A DNA stretch of 64,000 bases from Parolsenella sp958406235 (GTDB lineage Bacteria > Actinomycetota > Coriobacteriia > Coriobacteriales > Atopobiaceae). Location: positions 62,001 to 126,000 of the forward strand of contig NZ_JBCLNF010000002.1 of the NCBI RefSeq assembly GCF_039062465.1. Reading direction: 5' to 3'. A model generated the notes under the pieces. The model had not been told where the DNA came from. It ran no database searches and saw only the letters and a list, made by a program, of their open reading frames with translations. Position numbers and translations under genes: made by a program. The first letter of the stretch is position 1, and the number at the start of each line of letters is the position of its first letter. Shown here piece by piece: positions 50,330-58,705 of the stretch.

Positions 50330-50515
50330 CTACCAGCTCGCCTTGCGGACGCCGGGAAGCTCGCCCTTGCTCGCGAGCTCGCGGAAGCACACACGGCACA
50401 GGCCGAACTTGCGATACACGCTGTGCGGACGGCCGCAGCGCTGGCAGCGGTTCTGAGTGCGCGTCGAGTACTTCGGCTCACGCTGAGCCTTGACGATCAT
50501 CGATGTCTTAGCCAC
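50330..50515 (-). CDS. rpsZ: 30S ribosomal protein S14, zinc-binding short form
   Basis: The 61-residue protein has two Cys pairs (CQRC and CRVC), so it is the zinc-dependent type Z S14. It starts at GTG 50515 (family start AKTSMIVKAQREPKY). It lies between rplE and rpsH, with ~100 bp of non-coding sequence on each side, unusually loose for this operon. Confidence 0.96.
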   Translation of the reverse strand: MAKTSMIVKAQREPKYSTRTQNRCQRCGRPHSVYRKFGLCRVCFRELASKGELPGVRKASW

Positions 50516-50615
50516 AAATCCTCCTTCTGGGTGACGGTCGCGCTTTTTGCGCGGCTTTGTCTATGCCGCCGAAGCGGCAACACGCCGCCCGCTCTCGTAG
50601 GCGGCGGGATTACCT

Positions 50616-51176
50616 CTAGTTCTCCCTGAACGGGAAGTTAAAGGCGTCGAGCAGGGCCTTGCCCTCCTCGTTGGTCTTCGCGGTGGTGACGATGGTGATG
50701 TCCATGCCGCGGGTGTGGTCCATCTTGTCGAAGTCAATCTCCGGGAAGATGAGCTGCTCGGTGACGCCCATGGAGAAGTTGCCACGGCCGTCGAAGCTCT
50801 TGGAGGAGATACCGCGGAAGTCACGGATGCGCGGGATGGCAATGCAGATCAGACGATCCAGGAAGTCCCACATACGGTCGCCGCGGAGGGTGACCTTGGC
50901 GCCGATGGGCTGACCCTCACGAAGGTGGAAGGTAGCGATGGACTTACGGGCACGACGGATGGTCGGCTGCTGGCCGGTGATGGTGCGAAGGTCAGCGACG
51001 GCACCGTCGATAGCCTTGGAATCGGTCGCGGCCTCGCCGACGCCCATGTTCACGACGATCTTCTCGATCTGCGGAACGGTCATCGGGTTGGTGTAGCCAA
51101 ACTGCTCGATGAGCTTGGCGCGGACCTCGTCGTTGTACTTGGTCTTGAAACGCGGGACGTACTTCTCCTCAGCCAT
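50616..51176 (-). CDS. rplE: 50S ribosomal protein L5
   Basis: The 186-residue protein binds 5S rRNA and contacts P-site tRNA. Visible parts are EKIVVNMGVGEAATDSKAID, GQQPTIRRARKSIATFHLRE, GAKVTLRGDRMWDFLDRL and SFDGRGNFSMGVTEQLIFPE. ATG 51176 has GAGGAG upstream. It starts a separate transcription unit: the gap of about 950 bp to rplX contains terminators and another gene. Confidence 0.97.
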   Translation of the reverse strand: MAEEKYVPRFKTKYNDEVRAKLIEQFGYTNPMTVPQIEKIVVNMGVGEAATDSKAIDGAVADLRTITGQQPTIRRARKSIATFHLREGQPIGAKVTLRGDRMWDFLDRLICIAIPRIRDFRGISSKSFDGRGNFSMGVTEQLIFPEIDFDKMDHTRGMDITIVTTAKTNEEGKALLDAFNFPFREN

Positions 51177-51584
51177 ATTCACTCCTCTTGGGGTTTTAAG
51201 CATGGGGTTGGCGCAGGCTGGCAAGCACGACTCCCCTTGCCTGACCGTAAAGCCGCAGGTAGCGACCATAGGTCGATGCCTCGTTATCCTCATGCCTCCT
51301 GTCCGACGGCTAATCGGCAGGAGCCTTCACAGTGCAGCTCATAAGGATATGCCTTTACGCAGGGGATTTCTAGTCAAAAATCGACAAGATTCCTTTGCAA
51401 GCTAACCGTTCACGACTAACTCACAACTCGGGTTTAACGAGTTTAGATTACTCGATGCCGTACCTCAGTTTGCTTGCGCAATCACACTCAGCGGATGACG
51501 CAGGCAACCAACACATTGAGACAAGTAGCGGGGCTGACACCCTCACGGATATCAGCCCCGCTGAAATCTTGTTGACTCTAGCGG
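51177..51584 (-). other. Putative promoter/leader region of rplE
   Basis: This 408-bp region is free of credible genes. On the minus strand it contains AT-rich sequence (51380-51430) that could hold a promoter, and a stem-loop TCCTG-CCGA/TCGG-CAGGA (51299-51325) within the presumed leader. A hairpin at 51527-51562 belongs to the gene upstream. A regulatory leader for rplE is plausible but unproven. Confidence 0.4.
51527..51562 (-). terminator. Hairpin after the unknown gene inside the ribosomal block
   Basis: AGCGGGGCTGA and TCAGCCCCGCT form a perfect 11-bp stem around a 14-nt loop, 22 nt past the stop of the gene at 51585-51878. The T-tract is weak (ACTTGTCTC), so termination strength is uncertain. 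Confidence 0.65.
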
Positions 51585-51878
51585 TTACTCGGGAACGCTC
51601 GCATAGAACTCGGCGTCAGCGGCAACGTCTACGAGGGACTTTCCGTCGAACACGGGGAGGTTCATTACCTCGTTGACCGTAGGAACCAGCTCGGAGCAAT
51701 CCGTAAAGTGGCCCTTGTCATTGAGGTTCGCGCAATCTTGGACGCGCCAGTACCCATCAGTGTGGGTAACGTAATACGTGGCGTCATTGACCTTGGTAAA
51801 GACGCGGGTGTTCGAGCGGAGGTAGCCCTCGAGCGTGTCGGGGCCGATCTCCAGCTTCTCCTCTGCCATCACTCCCAT
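51585..51878 (-). CDS. Small protein of unknown function inserted in the ribosomal gene block
   Basis: The 97-residue protein (MGVMAEEKLEIGPDTLEGYL start) is acidic and soluble, with a central segment FTKVNDATYYVTHTDGYWRV and DCSELVPTVNEVMNLPVFDG. I do not recognise a family. ATG 51878 follows AAGGGAG; ATG 51869 is an alternative. It is read in the same direction as the ribosomal genes but lies between an rplX terminator and its own hairpin, in a place where rplX and rplE normally adjoin. Three 23-bp tandem repeats lie upstream. Codon usage looks normal for the genome. Confidence 0.75.
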   Translation of the reverse strand: MGVMAEEKLEIGPDTLEGYLRSNTRVFTKVNDATYYVTHTDGYWRVQDCANLNDKGHFTDCSELVPTVNEVMNLPVFDGKSLVDVAADAEFYASVPE

Positions 51879-51998
51879 GGTCGCTCCCTTCGTCTGGCCG
51901 CGAGGACATTCTCGCCGGCGCTTCCCTTTGACCCTAGCGTCCCCCACTTCGCCGATGCTATCCACCGCTCACCCGTGAGCGGCTCTATAAATCGCGGA

Positions 51999-52064
51999 GC
52001 GGTTTTGTGCGTCGTCGCGAAGCGGTTTTGCGCGTCGTCGCGAAACGTTTTTGAGCGTCGCGGG
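51999..52064. repeat. Three imperfect 23-bp tandem repeats
   Basis: GCGGTTTTGTGCGTCGTCGC... (51999-52021) is followed by a copy differing at one base (52022-52044) and by a degenerate third copy starting ACGTTTTTGAGCGTCG (52045-52064). The array lies between the rplX terminator and the unknown gene, in its promoter region. Confidence 0.8.
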
Positions 52065-52074
52065 AATGCAACAA

Positions 52075-52100
52075 TAAAGGCGCCCCGATTATGGGGCGCC
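52075..52100 (-). terminator. Intrinsic terminator after rplX
   Basis: On the minus strand GGCGCCCC pairs with GGGGCGCC around ATAATC and is followed by TTTATTGTTG. It lies 33 nt after the rplX stop and would end the rplC-rplX transcript. Confidence 0.88.
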
Positions 52101-52132
52101 TTCAGAAGCGAACTAGCGGATAACCGCTCAGA

Positions 52133-52468
52133 TTACTTCTTGTACGGGTCGGGGATGACCTCGCCGGACTTCTTGGCGTAACGGACCTTGGTGCCGTCCT
52201 CCTCGAAGCGGTAGCCGACGCGCGTGGGCTTGTCGGTCTTGGGGTCGATCAGCGCGACGTTGGAGACGTCGATGGGCATCTCCTTGTTCACGAAACCACC
52301 CTGCTGGTTCTCCTGCGTCGGGCGGACAGCCTTCTTGGCGACGGCAACGCCCTCGACGACGACCTTGCCCTCGGAGGGAAGGGCGCGCACGACCAGGCCG
52401 CGCTTGCCCTTGTCCTTGCCAGAGAGGACCTCGACGGTGTCGCCCTTCTTGATCTTCATCTTAGCCAT
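52133..52468 (-). CDS. rplX: 50S ribosomal protein L24
   Basis: The 111-residue protein has the KOW motif (KKGDTVEVLSGKDKGKRGLV) and PTQENQQGGFVNKEMPIDVSN. L24 starts 50S assembly. It lies 14 nt after rplN and is followed by a strong terminator instead of rplE. Confidence 0.97.
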   Translation of the reverse strand: MAKMKIKKGDTVEVLSGKDKGKRGLVVRALPSEGKVVVEGVAVAKKAVRPTQENQQGGFVNKEMPIDVSNVALIDPKTDKPTRVGYRFEEDGTKVRYAKKSGEVIPDPYKK

Positions 52469-52482
52469 AGTGGCGACTCCTT

Positions 52483-52851
52483 CTAAAGCGTCTCAGGTGC
52501 GAGCGAGACGATCTTCATGTACTTGTGGTCGCGCAGCTCGCGGGCGACAGGCCCGAAGATACGGGTGCCCACGGGGCCGCCGTCCTTGTCGATCAGGACG
52601 CAAGCGTTCTGATCGAACTTGATGTAGCTGCCGTCCTTGCGACGGTTCTCCTTGGCGGTGCGGACGACGACGCAACGAACGACGTCACCCTTCTTCACGG
52701 AACCACCCGGAGTGGCCTCCTGCACGGCAGCGATGATGACGTCGGCGAGGCCGGCGTAACGACGCTTAGAGCCGCCCAGGACCTTAATGCACCTCACACG
52801 CTTGGCGCCGGAGTTGTCGGCGACGGTGAGCATGGTCTGCATCTGAATCAT
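52483..52851 (-). CDS. rplN: 50S ribosomal protein L14
   Basis: The 122-residue protein matches L14 end to end: MIQMQTMLTVADNSGAKRV, SVKKGDVVRCVVVRTAKE, FDQNACVLIDKDGGPVGTRI and ELRDHKYMKIVSLAPE. The start at 52851 gives the exact family length. Confidence 0.98.
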   Translation of the reverse strand: MIQMQTMLTVADNSGAKRVRCIKVLGGSKRRYAGLADVIIAAVQEATPGGSVKKGDVVRCVVVRTAKENRRKDGSYIKFDQNACVLIDKDGGPVGTRIFGPVARELRDHKYMKIVSLAPETL

Positions 52852-52935
52852 TGCTAAATCCCTTTCAAGAGCTCGTCCGGTACAGAGGTGCGCCCACACG
52901 TGCGACGCACATGTACCAGAAGAGGGCCTTGGCTG

Positions 52936-53202
52936 TTACTTGGCTTCCTCAACGACCTCGACGAGGCGCCAACGCTTCGTCTTGGACAGGGGGCGAGTCT
53001 CCATGACCTTGACGGTGTCGCCGACCTTGGCGACCTGCTCCTCGTCGTGGGCGTGAAGCTTCTTGGACATGGTGATCATCTTGCCGTACTTGGGGTGACG
53101 CTTACGGTTGCTGATCGTCACAACGATGCTCTTGGCACCGGAGATAGAGGTGACGACGCCCGTGCGCACCTTGCGCTGATTGCGAGCCTCGGTATCGCTC
53201 AT
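52936..53202 (-). CDS. rpsQ: 30S ribosomal protein S17
   Basis: The 88-residue OB-fold protein has RKVRTGVVTSISGAKSIVVT and the conserved ETRPLSKTKRWRLVEVVE. It lies between rpmC and rplN. Confidence 0.97.
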   Translation of the reverse strand: MSDTEARNQRKVRTGVVTSISGAKSIVVTISNRKRHPKYGKMITMSKKLHAHDEEQVAKVGDTVKVMETRPLSKTKRWRLVEVVEEAK

Positions 53203-53222
53203 GTTCTTCTCCCTAGACTCTT

Positions 53223-53426
53223 CTACTTCGCCTCAGCGGCGATCTGGCGGACGCGCATCTCGGTGAGAATGCGGGCAATGTCACGCTTGACGTTGGTCAA
53301 GCGAGCCGTGTTGTCCAGCTGGCTGGTGGCCATCTGGAAACGCAGGTTGAAGAGCTCGGCGCGGCCGTCCTCAAGCTTCTTGGCGAGCTGCTCGTCGGAG
53401 AGCTCGCGAATCTCTGCGGGCTTCAT
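53223..53426 (-). CDS. rpmC: 50S ribosomal protein L29
   Basis: The 67-residue helical protein (KPAEIRELSDEQLAKKLEDG, NLRFQMATSQLDNTARL) lies at the nascent-chain exit. Its ATG shares one base with the rplP stop, so translation is coupled. Confidence 0.97.
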   Translation of the reverse strand: MKPAEIRELSDEQLAKKLEDGRAELFNLRFQMATSQLDNTARLTNVKRDIARILTEMRVRQIAAEAK

Positions 53427-53940
53427 TAGTTATCCTCCTCCGCGGTGGCAACACCATTAGCAGCGTCCTCGGCGGCCCACTTGGCCTCGAGCTCGGCCTC
53501 GGCCTTCATCTCGGCCTCAGCGCGCTCCTCGGCGTCCTTGGCGATGACGATCTTGGTCTTGATGGGGAGCTTGTGCTGGGCAAGACGCAGGGCCTCGCGA
53601 GCAACCTCCTCCGTCACGCCACCGATCTCGAACATGATGCGGCCGGGCTTGACAACGGCCACCCACTCCTCGGGGTTACCCTTACCCTTACCCATGCGGG
53701 TCTCGGCGGGCTTCTTGGAGATGGGCTTGTCCGGGAAGATCGTGATCCAGACCTTACCGCCACGCTTCATGTAACGGGTCATGGCGATACGAGCGGCCTC
53801 GATCTGACGGTTGGTGATCCAGTGAGCCTCGAGGGCCTGGATGCCGTACTCGCCGAAGTAGAGCTGGGTGTTGCCCTTAGCCTGGCCCTTCATGGAGCCA
53901 CGCTGAACCTTGCGGTGGTTGATTCGCTTAGGTGCGAGCA

Positions 53941-53941
<1 letters not shown>
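53426..53941 (-). CDS. rplP: 50S ribosomal protein L16 with acidic C-terminal extension
   Basis: The first ~137 residues are normal L16 (MLAPKRINHRKVQRGSMKGQ, ARIAMTRYMKRGGKVWI, RMGKGKGNPEEWVAVVKPG). About 34 extra residues follow, rich in Ala and Glu (AEAEMKAEAELEAKWAAED), predicted helical. It overlaps the rpsC stop by one base and the rpmC start by one base. The tail is an uncommon addition. Confidence 0.97.
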
Positions 53942-54648
<707 letters not shown>

Positions 54649-54654
54649 GTGGCT

Positions 54655-55017
54655 TTACGCCTCCTTTCGGGGAGCGACGGTGATGGTGATGTGGCTCGTG
54701 CGCTTGTTGATGTGGCTCGCGGAGCCCTTAGCGCGCGGACGGATGCGGCGGAGCGTCGGGCCCTCGTCGACGTAGGCGGCCACGATCACGAGGTCGTCGG
54801 GACGGAAGCCCTTGTTCTGATAGGCGTTGGCCACGGCGGAGCGGAGAACCTTCTCCACGTCGACGGCGACAGCGCGCTCAGAGAACTGGAGGATCTCGTT
54901 GGCGCGAGCAACGGACTTGTTGCGGATGAGATCAACGACAAGACGGGCCTTGCGCGGGGCGACACGGACGTACCTGGCGGTCGCAGAGACCCAATTCGGG
55001 TTGGTGTTCTTAGCCAT
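54655..55017 (-). CDS. rplV: 50S ribosomal protein L22
   Basis: The 120-residue protein has ATARYVRVAPRKARLVVDLI at the N-terminus and the long beta-hairpin (DEGPTLRRIRPRAKGSASHI) that lines the exit tunnel. It lies 6 nt before rpsC. Confidence 0.97.
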   Translation of the reverse strand: MAKNTNPNWVSATARYVRVAPRKARLVVDLIRNKSVARANEILQFSERAVAVDVEKVLRSAVANAYQNKGFRPDDLVIVAAYVDEGPTLRRIRPRAKGSASHINKRTSHITITVAPRKEA

Positions 55018-55031
55018 TTGTCAGTACCCCC

Positions 55032-55292
55032 TTAAGCCTGCTTGTGACCACGGAAGGTGCGGGTCGGGGCGAACTCGCCCAGCTTGTGACCAACCATGGA
55101 CTCGGTGACGTACACAGGGACGTGCTTGCGGCCATCGTGGACGGCAATCGTGTGACCGACCATCTCCGGGAAGATGGTGGAGGAACGCGACCAGGTCTTG
55201 ATGACCTCCTTCTTGCCAGCCTCGTTCATCGCAGCGACACGCGAAAGGAGGCGAGTCTCCACGAACGGGCCCTTCTTGAGACTTCTGCTCAT
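55032..55292 (-). CDS. rpsS: 30S ribosomal protein S19
   Basis: The 86-residue protein (MSRSLKKGPFVETRLLSRVA, STIFPEMVGHTIAVHDGRKH) matches S19 of the small-subunit head. It is placed between rplB and rplV in the usual order. Confidence 0.97.
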   Translation of the reverse strand: MSRSLKKGPFVETRLLSRVAAMNEAGKKEVIKTWSRSSTIFPEMVGHTIAVHDGRKHVPVYVTESMVGHKLGEFAPTRTFRGHKQA

Positions 55293-55316
55293 AGGTGCTT
55301 TCTCCTACTTCTCGCG

Positions 55317-56150
<834 letters not shown>

Positions 56151-56286
56151 GTTACTTTCCCTTTCTTAGGTCCGTTGGCCATCCCGCTCAAGGGATGAGG
56201 CCTTGCAGCCGTTATCGGCAGTGGCCTCGGCGAGATGACGCCGGATTACCACGGTGCCGCGCGTATCCTTCAGCGCGGCGCGAACA

Positions 56287-56308
56287 CGCCCTCGCTTTTG
56301 CGAGGGCG
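56287..56308 (-). other. Hairpin between rplW and rplB
   Basis: CGCCCTCGC and GCGAGGGCG form a perfect 9-bp stem with a four-base loop in the 166-bp rplW-rplB gap. No T-tract follows on the minus strand, so it is more likely an mRNA structure or processing site than a terminator. Confidence 0.55.
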
Positions 56309-56316
56309 GGAGTACC

Positions 56317-56619
56317 CTACTCCTCGGAGGCAGCCTGCTGGCCGAAGAGCTCGATCGAATCGCCCTCGGCGACAGTCACGATGGCCTTCTTCCAGGAACG
56401 GGTCTTGCCAGCCTGGTAGCGGACGCGCTTGGTCTTGGGCTTCACCGAGATGGTGTTGACCTTGACGACGTGGACGCCAAAGAGCTTCTCGACGGCGTCA
56501 GCAATCTCCTCCTTGGGAGCCTGCTTGGCGACCTCGAACGTGTACTTGTTCTGGTTCATGAGGTCGAAGGAACGCTCGGAGACGACCGGGCGGATGATGA
56601 CGTTGTAGACGGAGTTCAT
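56317..56619 (-). CDS. rplW: 50S ribosomal protein L23
   Basis: The 100-residue protein (NVIIRPVVSERSFDLMNQNK, FGVHVVKVNTISVKPKTKRV) lies at the tunnel exit and binds trigger factor and SRP. Its ATG directly abuts the rplD stop. Confidence 0.97.
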   Translation of the reverse strand: MNSVYNVIIRPVVSERSFDLMNQNKYTFEVAKQAPKEEIADAVEKLFGVHVVKVNTISVKPKTKRVRYQAGKTRSWKKAIVTVAEGDSIELFGQQAASEE

Positions 56620-57246
56620 TTAAGCGAGCACCTCCTCGAGCTTCTTAGCGACCTCGGTCGACATAACGAGAGCGTTGTTGTCGATGAGGGCGTGCGTGGT
56701 GACCTCGCCAACGCCGATGATGCGAACGGTCTCGACGTTACGGAAGGACAGGTAGGTGTAGACGTCGTCGTCGGGGACGATGACGGTGAGGCGCTTGCCC
56801 TCGAGGCCAAGAGCCTTGAGCATGGCAACGGCCTGCTTGGTGCAGGGCTTGTCGAAGCCATAGTTGTCGACGACCACGAGCTCGTTGTCGCGAAGCTTAC
56901 CGGAGAGCACGCCGCGCATGGCGAGCTTGACCTCCTTGTTGTTCAGACGACGAGCGTGGGAACGAGGGGTCGGGCCGAAGGGCACGCCGCCGCCAACCCA
57001 CTGGGTGGCACGGATGGAGCCCTGGCGGGCACGACCGGTGCCCTTCTGACGCCAAGGCTTGGCGCCGCCGCCGGAGACCTCGGAGCGACCCTTGGTGTCG
57101 TGGGTGCCCTGACGGAGGTTACCGAGCTGAACGGTCACGACCTGGTGGATAACGGGGATGTTCGGCTCGATGCCGAACACGCTGGAGCTGAGCTCGACGG
57201 TACCGGCCGCCTTGCCCTCCGCGTTCTTGATTTCGATGTTGGACAT
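56620..57246 (-). CDS. rplD: 50S ribosomal protein L4
   Basis: The 208-residue protein has HQVVTVQLGNLRQGTHDTKG, the tunnel loop (GGAKPWRQKGTGRARQGSIR) and DNYGFDKPCTKQAVAMLKAL. ATG 57246 has AAGGAG six bases upstream; ATG 57249 is too close to it. In E. coli L4 controls the S10 operon; here a separate leader precedes rplC. Confidence 0.97.
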   Translation of the reverse strand: MSNIEIKNAEGKAAGTVELSSSVFGIEPNIPVIHQVVTVQLGNLRQGTHDTKGRSEVSGGGAKPWRQKGTGRARQGSIRATQWVGGGVPFGPTPRSHARRLNNKEVKLAMRGVLSGKLRDNELVVVDNYGFDKPCTKQAVAMLKALGLEGKRLTVIVPDDDVYTYLSFRNVETVRIIGVGEVTTHALIDNNALVMSTEVAKKLEEVLA

Positions 57247-57288
57247 CATGTTCTCCTTGATAGCCTAAAGGTGTGTATCTCTAGGCCC

Positions 57289-57909
57289 TTAGGCCATGCG
57301 GATCGAGACCAGGGCGTTCTTGCCGCCGGGGACGGCACCCTTGACGAGCATGAGGTTCTGCTCGGCGTCAACGCGGACGAGCTTGAGGTTCTTGACGGTG
57401 ACGCGCTCGTCGCCCATGTGACCAGCCATGTGGAGGCCCTTGCGGACACGAGACGGATAGGCGCACTGGCCGATGGAACCCGGCTTACGCTGGTTGCGCG
57501 AACCGTGGGTCATGGGACCGCAGGCGAAGTTCCAGCGCTTGATGGTGCCCTGGAAGCCCTTGCCCTTGGAGGTGCCGGTGACGTCGACGTTCTTGACCTC
57601 AGCGAAGTCAGCCACGGAGACGACGTCGCCAACCTTGTGCTCCTCGCCGGAGGCAACGCGGACCTCGCGGAGATAGCGCATGGGCTCGACGCCGGCCTTG
57701 GCGAAGTGACCCGCCATGGGCTTGTTGACGCGAGACTTCTTGATCTCACCGAAGCCAATCTGGACGGCGTCGTAGCCGTCGGTGGCAACGGTCTTGACCT
57801 GCGAAACGACGCAGGGGCCGGCCTGAATGACCGTAACGGGGACGACGTTATCGTCCTCGTCAAACACCTGGGTCATCCCGATCTTGCGGCCGAGGATGGT
57901 GCTGACCAT
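57289..57909 (-). CDS. rplC: 50S ribosomal protein L3
   Basis: The 206-residue protein has MVSTILGRKIGMTQVFDEDD, VTGTSKGKGFQGTIKRWNFA and the loop GSIGQCAYPSRVRKGLHMAG near the peptidyl-transferase centre. It is the first gene of this transcription unit, about 230 nt downstream of a promoter at 58140-58168. Confidence 0.97.
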   Translation of the reverse strand: MVSTILGRKIGMTQVFDEDDNVVPVTVIQAGPCVVSQVKTVATDGYDAVQIGFGEIKKSRVNKPMAGHFAKAGVEPMRYLREVRVASGEEHKVGDVVSVADFAEVKNVDVTGTSKGKGFQGTIKRWNFACGPMTHGSRNQRKPGSIGQCAYPSRVRKGLHMAGHMGDERVTVKNLKLVRVDAEQNLMLVKGAVPGGKNALVSIRMA

Positions 57910-58139
57910 ACACGTTCCTTACCTTCGGTGGTCTTGGGTGTGTCAGGCGCCCCTTGCGCCAGTTCCCAGCGGACCACATCCTACTGTGCGCTGCGCGGGT
58001 GAGGGCGTTGGCTGTGACCTGCGGCTTCCCTCGCGTTGCCGGCGGAAACACGTACGTGCTTCTCGTGCCCGTTCGAAGGATACGCCCGGCACCGGGGTTA
58101 GGTGCCGACACAGCATGCCCCTAAAAGCGCAGCCTGACT

Positions 58140-58168
58140 AGTATACACGCGTCTGATGCCCTTCACAA
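58140..58168 (-). promoter_or_regulatory. rplC: Sigma70-type promoter of the rplC operon
   Basis: On the minus strand TTGTGA (58163-58168) and TATACT (58140-58145) are 17 bp apart. The predicted start near 58133 would give a leader of about 225 nt before rplC. Confidence 0.75.
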
Positions 58169-58235
58169 TCTCTATATTTGCTGGTTAGCAGTGGCATTTC
58201 GGCGACCGATCGCTCGCCCTCCCGCGAACCGGCAA

Positions 58236-58268
58236 AAGTTGACAAAGGGACTGTCCCTTTGTCAACTT
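58236..58268. repeat. Dispersed palindrome, copy D
   Basis: AAGTTGACAAAGGGA and its exact reverse complement flank CTG, the same core and arms as copy A. It lies between the rpsJ terminator and the rplC promoter. Confidence 0.85.
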
Positions 58269-58273
58269 CGTAC

Positions 58274-58304
58274 AAAGAAGGAGGCCCCGGCATCCGGGAC
58301 CTCC
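58274..58304 (-). terminator. Intrinsic terminator after rpsJ
   Basis: On the minus strand GGAGGTCCCGG pairs with CCGGGGCCTCC around ATG and is followed by TTCTTTG. It lies 26 nt beyond the rpsJ stop, so rpsJ ends the upstream transcript. Confidence 0.85.
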
Positions 58305-58329
58305 TAGGAAGAGCTATTCGGTCGAGAAC

Positions 58330-58638
58330 TTAAAGCTTGATCTCGATGTCAACGCCGGCCGGAAGGTCGAGGCGCATGAGCGAGTCGACGGTCGAGCTCG
58401 TGGGCTCGAGGATGTCGATGAGACGCTTGTGGGTGCGCATCTCGAACTGCTCGCGGGAGTCCTTGTCCTTGTGCGGCGAGCGGATGACCGTGTAAAGGTT
58501 GCGCTCGGTCGGCAGGGGGATGGGGCCAGACACCTTGGCGCCAGTCTTCTGGGCGGTGTCGACGATGAGCTTCGCGGACTGATCGATGACCTCGTGATCA
58601 AAGCCCTTGAGACGAATCCTGATCTTCTGGTTAGACAC
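58330..58638 (-). CDS. rpsJ: 30S ribosomal protein S10 / NusJ
   Basis: The 102-residue protein (NQKIRIRLKGFDHEVIDQSA, GPIPLPTERNLYTVIRSPHK) matches S10, which also acts as NusE in antitermination. It starts at GTG 58638. It lies 67 nt after fusA and is followed by a terminator, so it is grouped with the str genes rather than heading the S10 operon. Confidence 0.97.
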   Translation of the reverse strand: MSNQKIRIRLKGFDHEVIDQSAKLIVDTAQKTGAKVSGPIPLPTERNLYTVIRSPHKDKDSREQFEMRTHKRLIDILEPTSSTVDSLMRLDLPAGVDIEIKL

Positions 58639-58705
58639 TTGGTACCTCCATCGGCGGGCGCGCGCGTGCCTGCATGCGCCCGGTCGTTTCTCCTAGGGCT
58701 AGAAC

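Larger units (their letters stand above)
57910..58329 (-). other. Promoter, leader and separator region between rpsJ and rplC
   Basis: This 420-bp space contains, in minus-strand order, the rpsJ terminator (58274-58304), palindrome copy D, a strong promoter and a leader of about 225 nt ending at rplC. The leader contains GGCACC-N7-GGTGCC (58089-58108) and other GC-rich stems, so it may be a site for feedback control by a ribosomal protein. No gene is present. Confidence 0.6.

Noticed and set aside
58639..58705. Missing tuf gene after fusA as a sign of rearrangement
   Set aside because: Many bacteria encode tuf elsewhere, so absence at this place alone is weak evidence.
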